This document shows positions 18,687-27,489 of a DNA stretch of 43,814 nucleotides, one piece after another. The stretch is from Candidatus Omnitrophota bacterium (GTDB lineage: Bacteria > Ratteibacteria > UBA8468 > B48-G9 > DTJG01). The DNA lies in assembly GCA_023818375.1 (NCBI GenBank), contig JAMWCC010000012.1, positions 1 through 43,814 of the forward strand, read 5' to 3'. A program made the translations under genes and the position numbers. The notes below the pieces were generated by a model. It did not search any database. It was not told the origin of the DNA and was given only the letters and a program-made list of their open reading frames with translations. The stretch's first letter is position 1, and the number at the start of each line of letters is the position of its first letter.

Positions 18687-19651
18687 TTACCGGCGCGAAT
18701 GTAGTCAACCATATCGATGATGATTTCTTTAATAGAGGTCGAAGGAGAAAAATTGGTCAATTTTCTAAGTTTAGATATGTCTGGGACTCTCCTATTCATG
18801 TCTTGAAATCCATCCTTGTACACAGTTTCTGGTTTTACAAAACGTATCTCTGAATTACTCTTTGTCAGTTCTTTTACCAGTTCAGCAAGAGAAAGTATTG
18901 AAATTTCTTCAGTGCTTCCAACATTTATTATCTGCCGATTTGCTTGTGGTAGGTTATGGAGTTTTAGAAAAGCAGTTACAGCATCCTTGACGTGTGTGAA
19001 ACATCTTGTTTGGGTTCCGTTCCCAAATATCGTTATGGGTTGATCTGAAAGGGCTTGATTAATAAATTTTGGAAGAACCATACCGTACCTACCGGTTTGT
19101 CTCGGGCCTACTGTATTGAAAAGTCTTACAATTATTATATTTAGTCCTCTTGATTCAGCATATGCAAGAGCAAGAAATTCATCTAGTGCTTTGCTGCAGG
19201 CATATCCCCATCTTTTTATTGAGGGATTTCCAATTATAATATCATCTTCTTCACAAAAAGGTACTTTCTCATTTTTTCCATAGATTTCAGACGTTGATGT
19301 AAAAAGGACAGGTTTTCTGTAGCGTGAAGCAGCTTCAAATACATTTTTTGACCCCAGAATATTAATCTCAATTGATTCAAGTGGTTTTTCCAGAACAGTT
19401 TTAACTCCAACGGCAGCAGCAAGATGAAAGATGAAGTCAACTCTTGAGCATAAGTTTTCCACGACGTACCTATTCAAAACACTGTCTATGAAAAAGTGGA
19501 ATTTTTTATTTTTTAAATGATGCTTTACGTTTTCAACAGAACCTGTTGAAAGGTCGTCAATTATTGTTACATCGTTTTCTGAGTTAGAAAGCAATGCGTC
19601 CACAAGGTGCGAACCGATAAAACCGGCTCCTCCAGTGACAAGATAATTCAA
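18683..19651 (-). CDS. NAD-dependent epimerase/dehydratase (extended SDR)
   Basis: VTGGAGFIGSHLVDALL, HLAAAVGVK, TSTSEIYG, WGYACSKALDE (YxxxK), FNTVGPRQTGRYGMVLP. Confidence 0.9.
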   Translation of the reverse strand: MNYLVTGGAGFIGSHLVDALLSNSENDVTIIDDLSTGSVENVKHHLKNKKFHFFIDSVLNRYVVENLCSRVDFIFHLAAAVGVKTVLEKPLESIEINILGSKNVFEAASRYRKPVLFTSTSEIYGKNEKVPFCEEDDIIIGNPSIKRWGYACSKALDEFLALAYAESRGLNIIIVRLFNTVGPRQTGRYGMVLPKFINQALSDQPITIFGNGTQTRCFTHVKDAVTAFLKLHNLPQANRQIINVGSTEEISILSLAELVKELTKSNSEIRFVKPETVYKDGFQDMNRRVPDISKLRKLTNFSPSTSIKEIIIDMVDYIRAGK

Positions 19652-19724
19652 TATTTCTCCTTTCTAAGTTAGTAAGCCACAAACAATTATACCTGAAAAT
19701 CTAAAGGTTGAAAAGGTGTAACGC

Positions 19725-19754
19725 TTGTAATCTTTTCAGATTCTATGGTAAGAT
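19725..19754 (+). promoter_or_regulatory. putative promoter for the 24-aa micro-ORF
   Basis: TTGTAA (19725-19730) - N18 - TAAGAT (19749-19754), followed by SD AAAGGAG. Confidence 0.35.
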
Positions 19755-19772
19755 AATTATAAAAGGAGAAAA

Positions 19773-19847
19773 ATGCGAAGAAAAAAAAGAAAATTGAGAT
19801 GGCGCTCAAAGAAGGCAAATCACAGGAAGAAACCTACAATGGGTTAA
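19773..19847 (+). CDS. very small, highly basic protein (24 aa): MRRKKRKLRWRSKKANHRKKPTMG
   Basis: ATG 9 nt after AAAAGGAG SD. 13 of 24 residues are K/R. TAA stop ends at 19847, 1 nt before the convergent prs stop. Below the ORF-track length cutoff. Confidence 0.6.
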   Translation: MRRKKRKLRWRSKKANHRKKPTMG

Positions 19848-20777
19848 TTAGATAAAAAGAGAGCTCACAGAAGTTTCAAGATGTATTCTTTTAATTGCTT
19901 CACCGAGCAATTCTGCAACAGAAAGAATAGTAAATTTTTCCGGTAGGATGTTGTGTGGGATAGTATCAGTAATAATAATCTCTGAAAGCCCAGATCTATT
20001 AAGCTTTTCAATTGCTCCATTTGAGAGTACCGGATGCGTACAGCTTACAAATACCTTTGATGCATTGTTTTCAAGGAGAACTTTTGTAGCTTCTATTACT
20101 GTGTTTCCTGTTGATATCAAATCATCCACTATGATCGCTTCACATCCGGATACTTCTCCTATCAGATGAGTTGCCTCAACCGAATCAGGACCATCCCTTC
20201 TTTTGTCGACTATTGCAAGTCGAGAGCTTAACCTTTTTGCAAAAGCCCTCGCCATTTTGACGCTTCCAACATCAGGAGCAACTATAACAGGATTTTTCAT
20301 GTTTTTACTTTTCAGATAATTGATAATTACAGGCGCTGCAAAAAGATGGTCAACAGGAATATCAAAAAAACCTTGTATCTGTGGGGCGTGAAGGTCCATA
20401 GTAAGGATTCTCTGGGCTCCTGCGGCAACAAGCAGGTTTGCAACCAGTTTTGCAGTAATTGGTACTCTTGGTCTATCCTTTCTGTCCTGTCGTGCATAGG
20501 CATAGTAGGGTACAACTGCTGTTATTCTTTTGGGAGATGCTCTTCTAAAGGCATCAAGCATAACAAGGAGTTCCATAATACTTTCATTCACTGGATGACA
20601 GGTTGACTGAATAATAAAAACATCTTTTCCTCTTACATTTTCTTCTATTTTTACAGAAATCTCGCCATCATTAAATCTTGATACTTCAATCTTCCCAAGT
20701 TGTTTCCCAAGGAACCTGCATATTTTTTCTGCAAGTGGTCTGTTTGCATTGCCTGTAAAAATCAAACAGTTGTTCAT
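19848..20777 (-). CDS. prs: ribose-phosphate pyrophosphokinase
   Basis: FNDGEISVKIEENVRGKDVFIIQSTCHPVNESIMELL, YYAYARQDRKDRPRVPITAKLVANLL, VDDLISTGNTVIEA. Confidence 0.97.
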   Translation of the reverse strand: MNNCLIFTGNANRPLAEKICRFLGKQLGKIEVSRFNDGEISVKIEENVRGKDVFIIQSTCHPVNESIMELLVMLDAFRRASPKRITAVVPYYAYARQDRKDRPRVPITAKLVANLLVAAGAQRILTMDLHAPQIQGFFDIPVDHLFAAPVIINYLKSKNMKNPVIVAPDVGSVKMARAFAKRLSSRLAIVDKRRDGPDSVEATHLIGEVSGCEAIIVDDLISTGNTVIEATKVLLENNASKVFVSCTHPVLSNGAIEKLNRSGLSEIIITDTIPHNILPEKFTILSVAELLGEAIKRIHLETSVSSLFI

Positions 20778-21523
20778 ACTTTGCTCCTCAGTTGAAACAA
20801 ATACTCCTCAGCCTTCTTCAAATCCTCAGGTGTGTTTATTCCTATGGTTTCTTCGGGTGTTGGTGTTGTCCAGGATGAGACTTTTTTTTCATCATTCATA
20901 AATAGGGCTATAACGTCAGTAAGGTAGTACTCTTTTTTCACTGGATCCATTTTTATTCTTTTGAGAGCGTCAAACAACGCAGTCTTTTCGAAAATGTACA
21001 CACCAGCGTTTATTTCTTTTATCTTTTTTTCTTCGGCACTTGCATTTATTTCCTCAACTATTTTTATAACACTGCCCTGAGGGTTTCGTATTATTCTTCC
21101 ATATCCTGTAGGGTTTTCAAAAAAGGCAGTAAGGAGTGTACAATCTGCACCTGTCTCTTGATGAACCTTGTGAAGTTCTTTTATTGTATTATACGTTAAA
21201 AAAGGCACATCACCACATAGAACAATGACATTGCCGGAAAAATCAGAAAGTGTTTTTTCTGTCATCATTACTGCATGTCCTGTTCCAAGTAGTGTAGGTT
21301 GTTCAACAAAAATCACTGGTTCATCCTTTAATTCTTCCATGACCTTTTCTTTTTGAAAGCCAACCACAATAATGATTCTTTCAGGACAACAGTTTTTTAG
21401 CGTAGATACTAGATAAGACAACACAGGCTTGCCGAGTATTCGTATTAGGGTTTTCTGATTTTCCCCACCGAGACGCTTTCCATATCCAGCTGCTAGCACT
21501 ACTGCTGCTGTATTTTTATTCAT
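20774..21523 (-). CDS. GlmU-like UDP-N-acetylglucosamine pyrophosphorylase (uridylyltransferase domain only)
   Basis: AAVVLAAGYGKRLGGENQKTLIRILGKPVL, LGTGHAVM, LCGDVPFL, EYYLTDVIALF. Ends at 249 aa with no hexapeptide-repeat domain. Confidence 0.88.
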   Translation of the reverse strand: MNKNTAAVVLAAGYGKRLGGENQKTLIRILGKPVLSYLVSTLKNCCPERIIIVVGFQKEKVMEELKDEPVIFVEQPTLLGTGHAVMMTEKTLSDFSGNVIVLCGDVPFLTYNTIKELHKVHQETGADCTLLTAFFENPTGYGRIIRNPQGSVIKIVEEINASAEEKKIKEINAGVYIFEKTALFDALKRIKMDPVKKEYYLTDVIALFMNDEKKVSSWTTPTPEETIGINTPEDLKKAEEYLFQLRSKV

Positions 21524-21539
21524 AAGCTTTAATTTTTAC

Positions 21540-21610
21540 CTGCCCGGCGAGGATTTGAACCTCGAACCACGGCTCCAAAGGCCGGTGTGTTACCATTACA
21601 CCACCGGGCA
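21540..21610 (-). tRNA. tRNA-Gln (anticodon TTG)
   Basis: Reverse strand TGCCCGGTGGTGTAATGGTAACACACCGGCCTTTGGAGCCGTGGTTCGAGGTTCAAATCCTCGCCGGGCAG; loop CTTTGGA, discriminator G73. Confidence 0.92.
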
Positions 21611-21619
21611 AAAAGATAG

Positions 21620-22018
21620 TTAACTTTCCTTGGATTCCTCTTTTCCGGTGGCGCTTTGTTTTTGCTGATTATAAGCTTCGATTATCTTTTTCTGAAGATA
21701 ATCCCGGAATTGAGTATTTATTGGATGAGCAAGATCCTTGTGTTGCTGAGGAGTAGCCCTTTGATTTTTCTGCTCTGCAGCTTTTATTTCTGTTCCGCAT
21801 TGTCCACAGTATTTATTTGTGATTGGATTTTTGAAGTTGCATTTGGGACATGGCTTTTGCATCTTTCTGCTTGGCATCGCAATAAACAGGCCATTTTTAC
21901 CTTCAATAATTCGGATTTCTCTTATAACGAAGGAATTGTCGAATGTTACTGATGCGTATGCGCGCAGCCTGCTATTAGGTTTATTGATTGGTGATATTCT
22001 TGTTTCAGTAATTTCCAT
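21620..22018 (-). CDS. spoVG: SpoVG-family protein with internal zinc-ribbon insertion
   Basis: SpoVG core MEITETRISPINKPNSRLRAYASVTFDNSFVIREIRIIEGKNGLFIAMPSRK...KDLAHPINTQFRDYLQKKI. Between the halves: CPKCNFKNPITNKYCGQCG. Confidence 0.88.
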   Translation of the reverse strand: MEITETRISPINKPNSRLRAYASVTFDNSFVIREIRIIEGKNGLFIAMPSRKMQKPCPKCNFKNPITNKYCGQCGTEIKAAEQKNQRATPQQHKDLAHPINTQFRDYLQKKIIEAYNQQKQSATGKEESKES

Positions 22019-22898
22019 GTTGCTCCTCCTTTTGCGTAGTTTTGCGATAACTTTCTATTTTGTAGTGTCGCCAGTCCCGGATTACCTCCGGTAATTCATC
22101 CAGTTTGGTCTTGTTCCCTATGGCATATATCCCTCCTCCGGAGCCAGTTAAAACAAATCTTTTCCCTGCAACTTCTTCAATGATTTTCTTGCCTTCTGCT
22201 ATTTTTTTGTTTAGGTTCAGTGTCACCTCCTCTAACCTGTTAAACAGTAGTTTTTCAAGTTCATCAATCCTCATATCCTTCCAGACGGATAAAAAAATTT
22301 TAATTCTTAAGCGCGCCTGTGTCAAATCAAAAAGTTGTGCTGGTGTAAGATTTTCATAAACGGATTTTGTTGAAATCTCAACATCTGGTACAAACAGATC
22401 AAAAAAAAGTGAAGGTAGATTTTCTAAAGGATGAACAATTTCACCCCTGCCTTCGATTACGCAGGGAACATCGTAAATAAATGCAGGTACGTCAGAACCA
22501 ATTTTTTCTCCTATTTTGATTAGTTGTTGGGTGGAAAGTCCAAGTTTCAAGATACTATTATATGCTTTAAGAACGGCTGCAGCATCGCTGCTGGCTCCAC
22601 CAAGTCCACTACCAGGTGGAATATTCTTTCTCACTGTAATTTTAACTGGATTTTTCCTTGTTTCAGGAAAAAGCAATGAGAGGATTTTAATGGTTTTTGA
22701 AACTGTGTTTACTTCAGGGATCTTCCATGGTCCATGAAATTCGACAAGGTTGCTTTCAGATGGAGTTATCTCTATCTGGTCAAAAAGGTTTACCTTTTCA
22801 ACTATTGAACAGATGTTGTGATAACCATCCTTGCGTTTTCCTATAACTTCCAGGTATAGATTAAGCTTCGCCGGCGCCCTTATCTTTATTTTTTCCAC
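22005..22898 (-). CDS. ispE: 4-diphosphocytidyl-2-C-methyl-D-erythritol kinase
   Basis: APAKLNLYLEVIGKRKDGYHNI, PPGSGLGGASSDAAAVL, LTGSGGGIYAIG (GHMP kinase motifs). Confidence 0.95.
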   Translation of the reverse strand: MEKIKIRAPAKLNLYLEVIGKRKDGYHNICSIVEKVNLFDQIEITPSESNLVEFHGPWKIPEVNTVSKTIKILSLLFPETRKNPVKITVRKNIPPGSGLGGASSDAAAVLKAYNSILKLGLSTQQLIKIGEKIGSDVPAFIYDVPCVIEGRGEIVHPLENLPSLFFDLFVPDVEISTKSVYENLTPAQLFDLTQARLRIKIFLSVWKDMRIDELEKLLFNRLEEVTLNLNKKIAEGKKIIEEVAGKRFVLTGSGGGIYAIGNKTKLDELPEVIRDWRHYKIESYRKTTQKEEQHGNY

Positions 22899-23463
22899 GA
22901 GAAACCTTCACCTGAGCAGGCTTCAAAAGTTTTCCATTCATCACATAACCCGCACGTATTTCTTCAATAACTGTTCCTTCAGGTTTGTCATCGGTTTCGA
23001 CTATTTCAACTGCTTCGTGAAACATTGGATCAAACTGTTTCCCTAAGGATTCTAATTTTTTTACGCCCAATGATTCCAGTAAATTTGATGACTGTTTTTT
23101 TAACATAATGAGTCCATCTGCGATATTTTTGTTCAGTGATGGATTCGAACAAATGTCATTCACGATTTTTTCAAATATCTCATCAAAAAAAAGCAATTTC
23201 TCAGCAAAAGATGCCTGTAGGTATATTCTGAATTCTTCCTTTTCTTTTTCAATCCTTTTTTTAAAATTCTCCATTTCAGCAGCCAATCTTGCTGCCCTTT
23301 CTTTCCATTGTGCGATTTCTTTTTCGAAATTTTTCACTTTTTCTTCGAGCTCTTTACACCTGGCTTCAAACTGTTTTGCCTTATTCCTGAACGCAGCAAC
23401 CCTTCTAAAATCCCTCTCCCTTATATGGATAATTCTTTCGTTTTCCTGTGGTACTTTTTTCAT
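22861..23463 (-). CDS. grpE: nucleotide exchange factor GrpE
   Basis: Coiled coil plus AAEMENFKKRIEKEKEEF, FDPMFHEAVEIVETDDKPEGTVIEEIRAGYVMNGKLLKPAQVKVSRG. Start at MKKVPQENER (23463) rather than the long ORF start. Confidence 0.92.
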   Translation of the reverse strand: MKKVPQENERIIHIRERDFRRVAAFRNKAKQFEARCKELEEKVKNFEKEIAQWKERAARLAAEMENFKKRIEKEKEEFRIYLQASFAEKLLFFDEIFEKIVNDICSNPSLNKNIADGLIMLKKQSSNLLESLGVKKLESLGKQFDPMFHEAVEIVETDDKPEGTVIEEIRAGYVMNGKLLKPAQVKVSRGKNKDKGAGEA

Positions 23464-24065
23464 CTGATTATGCCCATTCTCCATGGTGGCCAGTAAATGA
23501 AAAGAGCCTTCCCAACAAGATTTTTTGATGGTATAAATCCCCAATATCTGCTATCTCTGCTGTTGATGCTATTGTCGCCCAGAGCATAGTATGCATTTTC
23601 AGGGATTTTTACTTCCTTGTTAATTCCATAAGAGCTTGCACCCTCGCAATAATAATATAGAGGAATTGGAATATTTCTTGGTTGTTCCATAATTTTCCCA
23701 TCAATGTATACATGACCATCCTTTATTAACAGGGATTCTCCTGGTAATCCAACAAGTCTTTTTACAAAATATTTCTTAGGATCTTCTGGATATTTAAATA
23801 TTATTACCTCCCAACGCTGAGGCTGTCTTATTTTATAGATGATTTTATTGGCTAAAAGCCTATCATGTATTTTAAGCGTTGGCTTCATTGATTCACTTGG
23901 AATAACGAATGCCTGAACAAAAAATTGTCTCAAAATTAGCACTAAGGCTATTGCCCATACCCAGGACAAAATTTCTTTTCTTCTGTGACTTTTTTTTGTT
24001 GCCTGGTCGCTTTTTACGTTTTTCATTTGTATTTTAAGATGATGTTTAAGCCTGTATCGTTTCAT
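23460..24065 (-). CDS. lepB: signal peptidase I
   Basis: VQAFVIPSESMKPTL (catalytic Ser), YFVKRLVGLPGESLLIKDGHVYIDG, YALGDNSINSRDSRYWGFIPSKNLVGKA. Confidence 0.95.
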   Translation of the reverse strand: MKRYRLKHHLKIQMKNVKSDQATKKSHRRKEILSWVWAIALVLILRQFFVQAFVIPSESMKPTLKIHDRLLANKIIYKIRQPQRWEVIIFKYPEDPKKYFVKRLVGLPGESLLIKDGHVYIDGKIMEQPRNIPIPLYYYCEGASSYGINKEVKIPENAYYALGDNSINSRDSRYWGFIPSKNLVGKALFIYWPPWRMGIIR

Positions 24066-25179
24066 TTTTCAATATCATTTCATAAATCTTGCAATATTTT
24101 TCTACCATGTCTTCAAGAGAAAATTTCTTAACAATCTCAAGGGAATTTTTACCCATGAGCTCCCGCATTTTTTCATCAGATGCGATTGTTAAAATAGCAT
24201 CAGCTAGTTCTTCTGGTCTTTCAGGTTCAACAATAAGTCCATTTACGCCATGTTCTATTATCTCCGGTAAATCTCCAACCTTTGTAGCAACGACAGGTTT
24301 CCCGCACGCCATCGCTTCCAGTGCCACTACCGGGAAGCCTTCCCACCTGGATGATATAACCACAATGTCAAAATTTGCCATATAATTATACACATTCTCA
24401 ACAAAGCCATAAAGTAAAACCGTTTCAGAAAGTCCAAGTTTTTCTATCAGACTTGTTAAATTTTTTTCAAGAGGTCCCTTGCCCAGAATTACAAATCTTA
24501 TGTCATTTCTCTTGTTAGATACTATGTTGGCAGCTTTGATAAGGATATCAAAACCTTTTGCTTCTCGCAGATTTCCAACAGCTCCAACTGTTATGCCTTT
24601 GTGCTTTTGAATTTGTTTATCATTGGCAAGTTTTTTCCTTTTGATTTCCAAGTCGATCCCATTTGGTATTACCAGAATCTTGTTTGGTTTTATTCCCGCG
24701 TTTTCTACAAGTGCCTTCTTGCCTGCCTTAGAGTTTGAAACAACTAAAGAGCATAAAAAATCTGAAAATTTTTCCATCTTCCAGTGGATAGACCTTTTCC
24801 AGTTGTCTGTGCTTCTTTGAGAGCAAATAAGTGGAGTCCAGAAAAAGATTCTTATAAATTTTGCAAACATATTTCCAGCAAATAAAAAAGAATGAAGCAG
24901 ACAGGGTTTTTCCTTAAGGAAGATATAAAAGAATTTCAAAAGACCACCAAATGGGTTTTTTTTAAAATTCAATGTGTAATATCTTAGCTGAAATAACGAA
25001 AGCATTTTGTGAAAAACTCCTTTTGCTTGCAAGGTAACAATAACTGGTTCAAAGCCATATTTTCTTATTCTGTCTGCAAGCAATATCAACATCCTTTCTG
25101 TACCTCCAATATTCTGACTAGGAAGAATGTATACAATCTTCTTATTTTTCGTAGTAGGGATGATTTTTTGGATTGACAT
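24046..25179 (-). CDS. glycosyltransferase family 4-type (GT-B)
   Basis: ILPSQNIGGTERMLILLADRI, NGIDLEIKR, EGFPVVALEAMACGKPVVATKVGDLPEII. Confidence 0.9.
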   Translation of the reverse strand: MSIQKIIPTTKNKKIVYILPSQNIGGTERMLILLADRIRKYGFEPVIVTLQAKGVFHKMLSLFQLRYYTLNFKKNPFGGLLKFFYIFLKEKPCLLHSFLFAGNMFAKFIRIFFWTPLICSQRSTDNWKRSIHWKMEKFSDFLCSLVVSNSKAGKKALVENAGIKPNKILVIPNGIDLEIKRKKLANDKQIQKHKGITVGAVGNLREAKGFDILIKAANIVSNKRNDIRFVILGKGPLEKNLTSLIEKLGLSETVLLYGFVENVYNYMANFDIVVISSRWEGFPVVALEAMACGKPVVATKVGDLPEIIEHGVNGLIVEPERPEELADAILTIASDEKMRELMGKNSLEIVKKFSLEDMVEKYCKIYEMILKNETIQA

Positions 25180-25759
25180 GATTTTTTATTCTCACAATAG
25201 CAAGTTGTGCATTTAATACTGGGTCAGGAAAAACAGTTTTCAAACTTTTTCCGCTGCCAGCAAATAGTGAGAGAATTTTTTTTGAGGGACTTGCGATAAT
25301 TTCTGCTTTTGCCATTTTTTGAATTAATTTATCTATCCTGCAAGAGTAAATTTTTACATGCTTTTTTTCTAGTTCAGAAGGTTTTTTTAATAAGACATAA
25401 TGGACAAAATCACCGATTGATGGTAAAACCACACCGACATAACTATCTTTTTTAAATTTGTATGCAATGCATTCCAAGCTGCTTATACCGTAGACTTTTT
25501 TATCATCTGCAATAGATAATCCGTATGCAATAGAAAGACCCAGCCTTATTCCAGTCCATGAACCAGGTCCAGAAGAAACAACAAAATAATCAAACATTTG
25601 GGGTTTCATTCCAGTGGACTTAAAAAGGTTGTCAATAGCAGGTAATAGTTCCCTACTTGTGTCTTTACTTTTCCATATTTTTTTCTCAAGGACTGTACAG
25701 TCTTGTAATATTGCAATTCCAGTTTTCTGAACCGAGCATTCAATAGAAAGAAGAAACAT
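25142..25759 (-). CDS. tsaB: tRNA threonylcarbamoyladenosine biosynthesis protein TsaB
   Basis: LSIECSVQKTGIAILQD...VVSSGPGSWTGIRLGLSIAYGLSIA. Confidence 0.88.
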   Translation of the reverse strand: MFLLSIECSVQKTGIAILQDCTVLEKKIWKSKDTSRELLPAIDNLFKSTGMKPQMFDYFVVSSGPGSWTGIRLGLSIAYGLSIADDKKVYGISSLECIAYKFKKDSYVGVVLPSIGDFVHYVLLKKPSELEKKHVKIYSCRIDKLIQKMAKAEIIASPSKKILSLFAGSGKSLKTVFPDPVLNAQLAIVRIKNHVNPKNHPYYEK

Positions 25760-25762
25760 AGG

Positions 25763-26899
25763 TTACAAAGTAGAGTTAAGGATTTCGGTTAAAGATTTGC
25801 TGTCAGTAGAGAAATTCTGATCAAGAATTTTTTTTGTAACAAGTTCAACAGTTGCTGTTCCCAAAGGTACCTTCCCTCTAAGCAGAAGTGGAAGTTTTTC
25901 ATCATCTGCGGATATTGATACAAATAACCTGCCTTTTTGAAAAATGGCTTCGTCTCCTGTTGCTTCAGATTGAATTAAAAAGTATTGCTTTTCGCCAACA
26001 AGAAATTTGTCGATATCTTTTTTCAGCAAAGATAAAGAAATATTCGCAAGTTTTGTTATGCCAACTGTTAATTGTGATGGTTTCATTTCTTCCTGAACCA
26101 TGGACCTAATTACATACATGGAAGATAGCCCGTCATAAAGTGTATCAGAAAATTTGATTTTCCCAGTTTTACAGCCATACTGTTTTCCTTCTTTAAATTT
26201 TTTCACCTCGTATGTGAGAGTTTTTGTTCTATGGTCAATGATGGTTTTTGTAATCTGGCTTGTACTTGAAGAGGCAGAGTAGTTATAGTAATAGAATGGT
26301 AGGTTGTTCCTAACGTCAATATATGAATCAAATCTATTATAGCCATTACCCACCCTTGTCCATATGCCTTCAGGTATGGTTAATCCAACAATATGAAAAA
26401 CATCCCTGTTGTTAATTTTTTCTTTTTTACAGACCAATATAAATTTCCCAACATTTGCAAAATTCCATTTGATCCTATAAATAAGACATTCACCATTCAA
26501 CAGATACAGATTATTAAAGTTTCTATTTACAATAGTTGGTGTTTCAGCGCGGTTTTCTTGTTTTTTAACAAGTGGTTTGTTTCTATCATCTATTTTATGC
26601 TTGATCATTATTGTTTCAGTAGAAGTAGTTTCAGTAACAACTTTATCAACCATTTCAGTGTGCTTTGAAACTGTCTTTTCTGTTTCCAACAAAACTACGC
26701 TACTTTTTTCTTCTTCTGGATGGATGGTATCTTGCGGTTTTTCCTGTAGGGGTATCAGTGTCAGCGAAACAGTCTCACTGGAAATATCCTCTGCTGGTAT
26801 TATCTGGGTTTTTTTTAACACAACTTCTTTTTTTTCTGAACATCCACTAAGAAACAAAAGACCAATGATGGTGAAAAATGTTATTGTTTTTCTACCCAT
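25763..26899 (-). CDS. lipoprotein with DUF3108-like domain
   Basis: Lipobox GLLFLSGCSEKK; C-terminal NGECLIYRIKWNFANVGKFIL...GLTIPEGIWTRVGNGYNRFDSYID...LPFYYYNYS pattern of DUF3108. Confidence 0.7.
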   Translation of the reverse strand: MGRKTITFFTIIGLLFLSGCSEKKEVVLKKTQIIPAEDISSETVSLTLIPLQEKPQDTIHPEEEKSSVVLLETEKTVSKHTEMVDKVVTETTSTETIMIKHKIDDRNKPLVKKQENRAETPTIVNRNFNNLYLLNGECLIYRIKWNFANVGKFILVCKKEKINNRDVFHIVGLTIPEGIWTRVGNGYNRFDSYIDVRNNLPFYYYNYSASSSTSQITKTIIDHRTKTLTYEVKKFKEGKQYGCKTGKIKFSDTLYDGLSSMYVIRSMVQEEMKPSQLTVGITKLANISLSLLKKDIDKFLVGEKQYFLIQSEATGDEAIFQKGRLFVSISADDEKLPLLLRGKVPLGTATVELVTKKILDQNFSTDSKSLTEILNSTL

Positions 26900-27015
26900 T
26901 TAAGATTTCCATTTGAGATTTCCCATGAGTTATTTTATCATGCTTTAGACAGGTACAGAAATACCATGGTTTATTTCTCTAATATTCTAACCTTTTTTGT
27001 TCAAGCTTGCAAACA

Positions 27016-27045
27016 TTGACTATACTTACTTTACCTGATAAACTA
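27016..27045 (+). promoter_or_regulatory. promoter of fur-feoB operon
   Basis: TTGACT - N17 - TAAACT (coordinates +/-1). Confidence 0.5.
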
Positions 27046-27047
27046 AA

Positions 27048-27063
27048 TGAGATTGAATCTCAA
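27048..27063 (+). promoter_or_regulatory. putative Fur box (7-1-7 inverted repeat)
   Basis: TGAGATT-G-AATCTCA just downstream of the -10 element and upstream of fur (coordinates +/-1). Confidence 0.5.
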
Positions 27064-27075
27064 AAATTAAATGCT

Positions 27076-27489
27076 ATGAGAACAGATAAATGGCTTCCAG
27101 ATGTTGAATCTTTTGCAAAAAAAGCCGGACATTTCAAGGTTCAAGATTTAATCCAGCTTATGAGAGTAAATGGAGTACCAATTTCAAGGGCTACGGTTTA
27201 TCGCGCAGTGAATAAACTTCTCTTTGCTGGCAAGATTATTCAAATTTCACATGAGAAGGAAAGAGTTTTTGAGTTTGTAAAACAGCAGGTACACTATCAT
27301 TTTAGATGCAAAAACTGTGGCACTATCCTTGAATTCTATAGTGATGAGATTGACAATTCAATAAGAGGAAGTGCCAGAAAGCTTAAAATATTATTGAGTG
27401 AACAAAAATTGATTCTTGAAGGATTTTGCAAATTTTGTTCCAGGGGGAAAAGTGCAAGAAAAAGAAAAAAACAAAAAAAGTGTCAATAA
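27076..27489 (+). CDS. Fur family transcriptional regulator
   Basis: ISRATVYRAVNKLLFAGKI...VHYHFRCKNCGTILEFYSDEID...GFCKFC. The ATG at 27076 is a better start than TTG 27007, which would place the promoter inside the CDS. Confidence 0.88.
   Translation: MRTDKWLPDVESFAKKAGHFKVQDLIQLMRVNGVPISRATVYRAVNKLLFAGKIIQISHEKERVFEFVKQQVHYHFRCKNCGTILEFYSDEIDNSIRGSARKLKILLSEQKLILEGFCKFCSRGKSARKRKKQKKCQ

Noticed and set aside
26905-26935. Direct repeat AGATTTCC...AGATTTCC upstream of the DUF3108 lipoprotein gene
   Set aside because: Short, imperfect flanks, likely chance in AT-rich sequence.
27007-27075. TTG-initiated N-terminal extension of Fur
   Set aside because: Would place the promoter -35/-10 and the 7-1-7 palindrome inside the CDS; ATG 27076 fits better.
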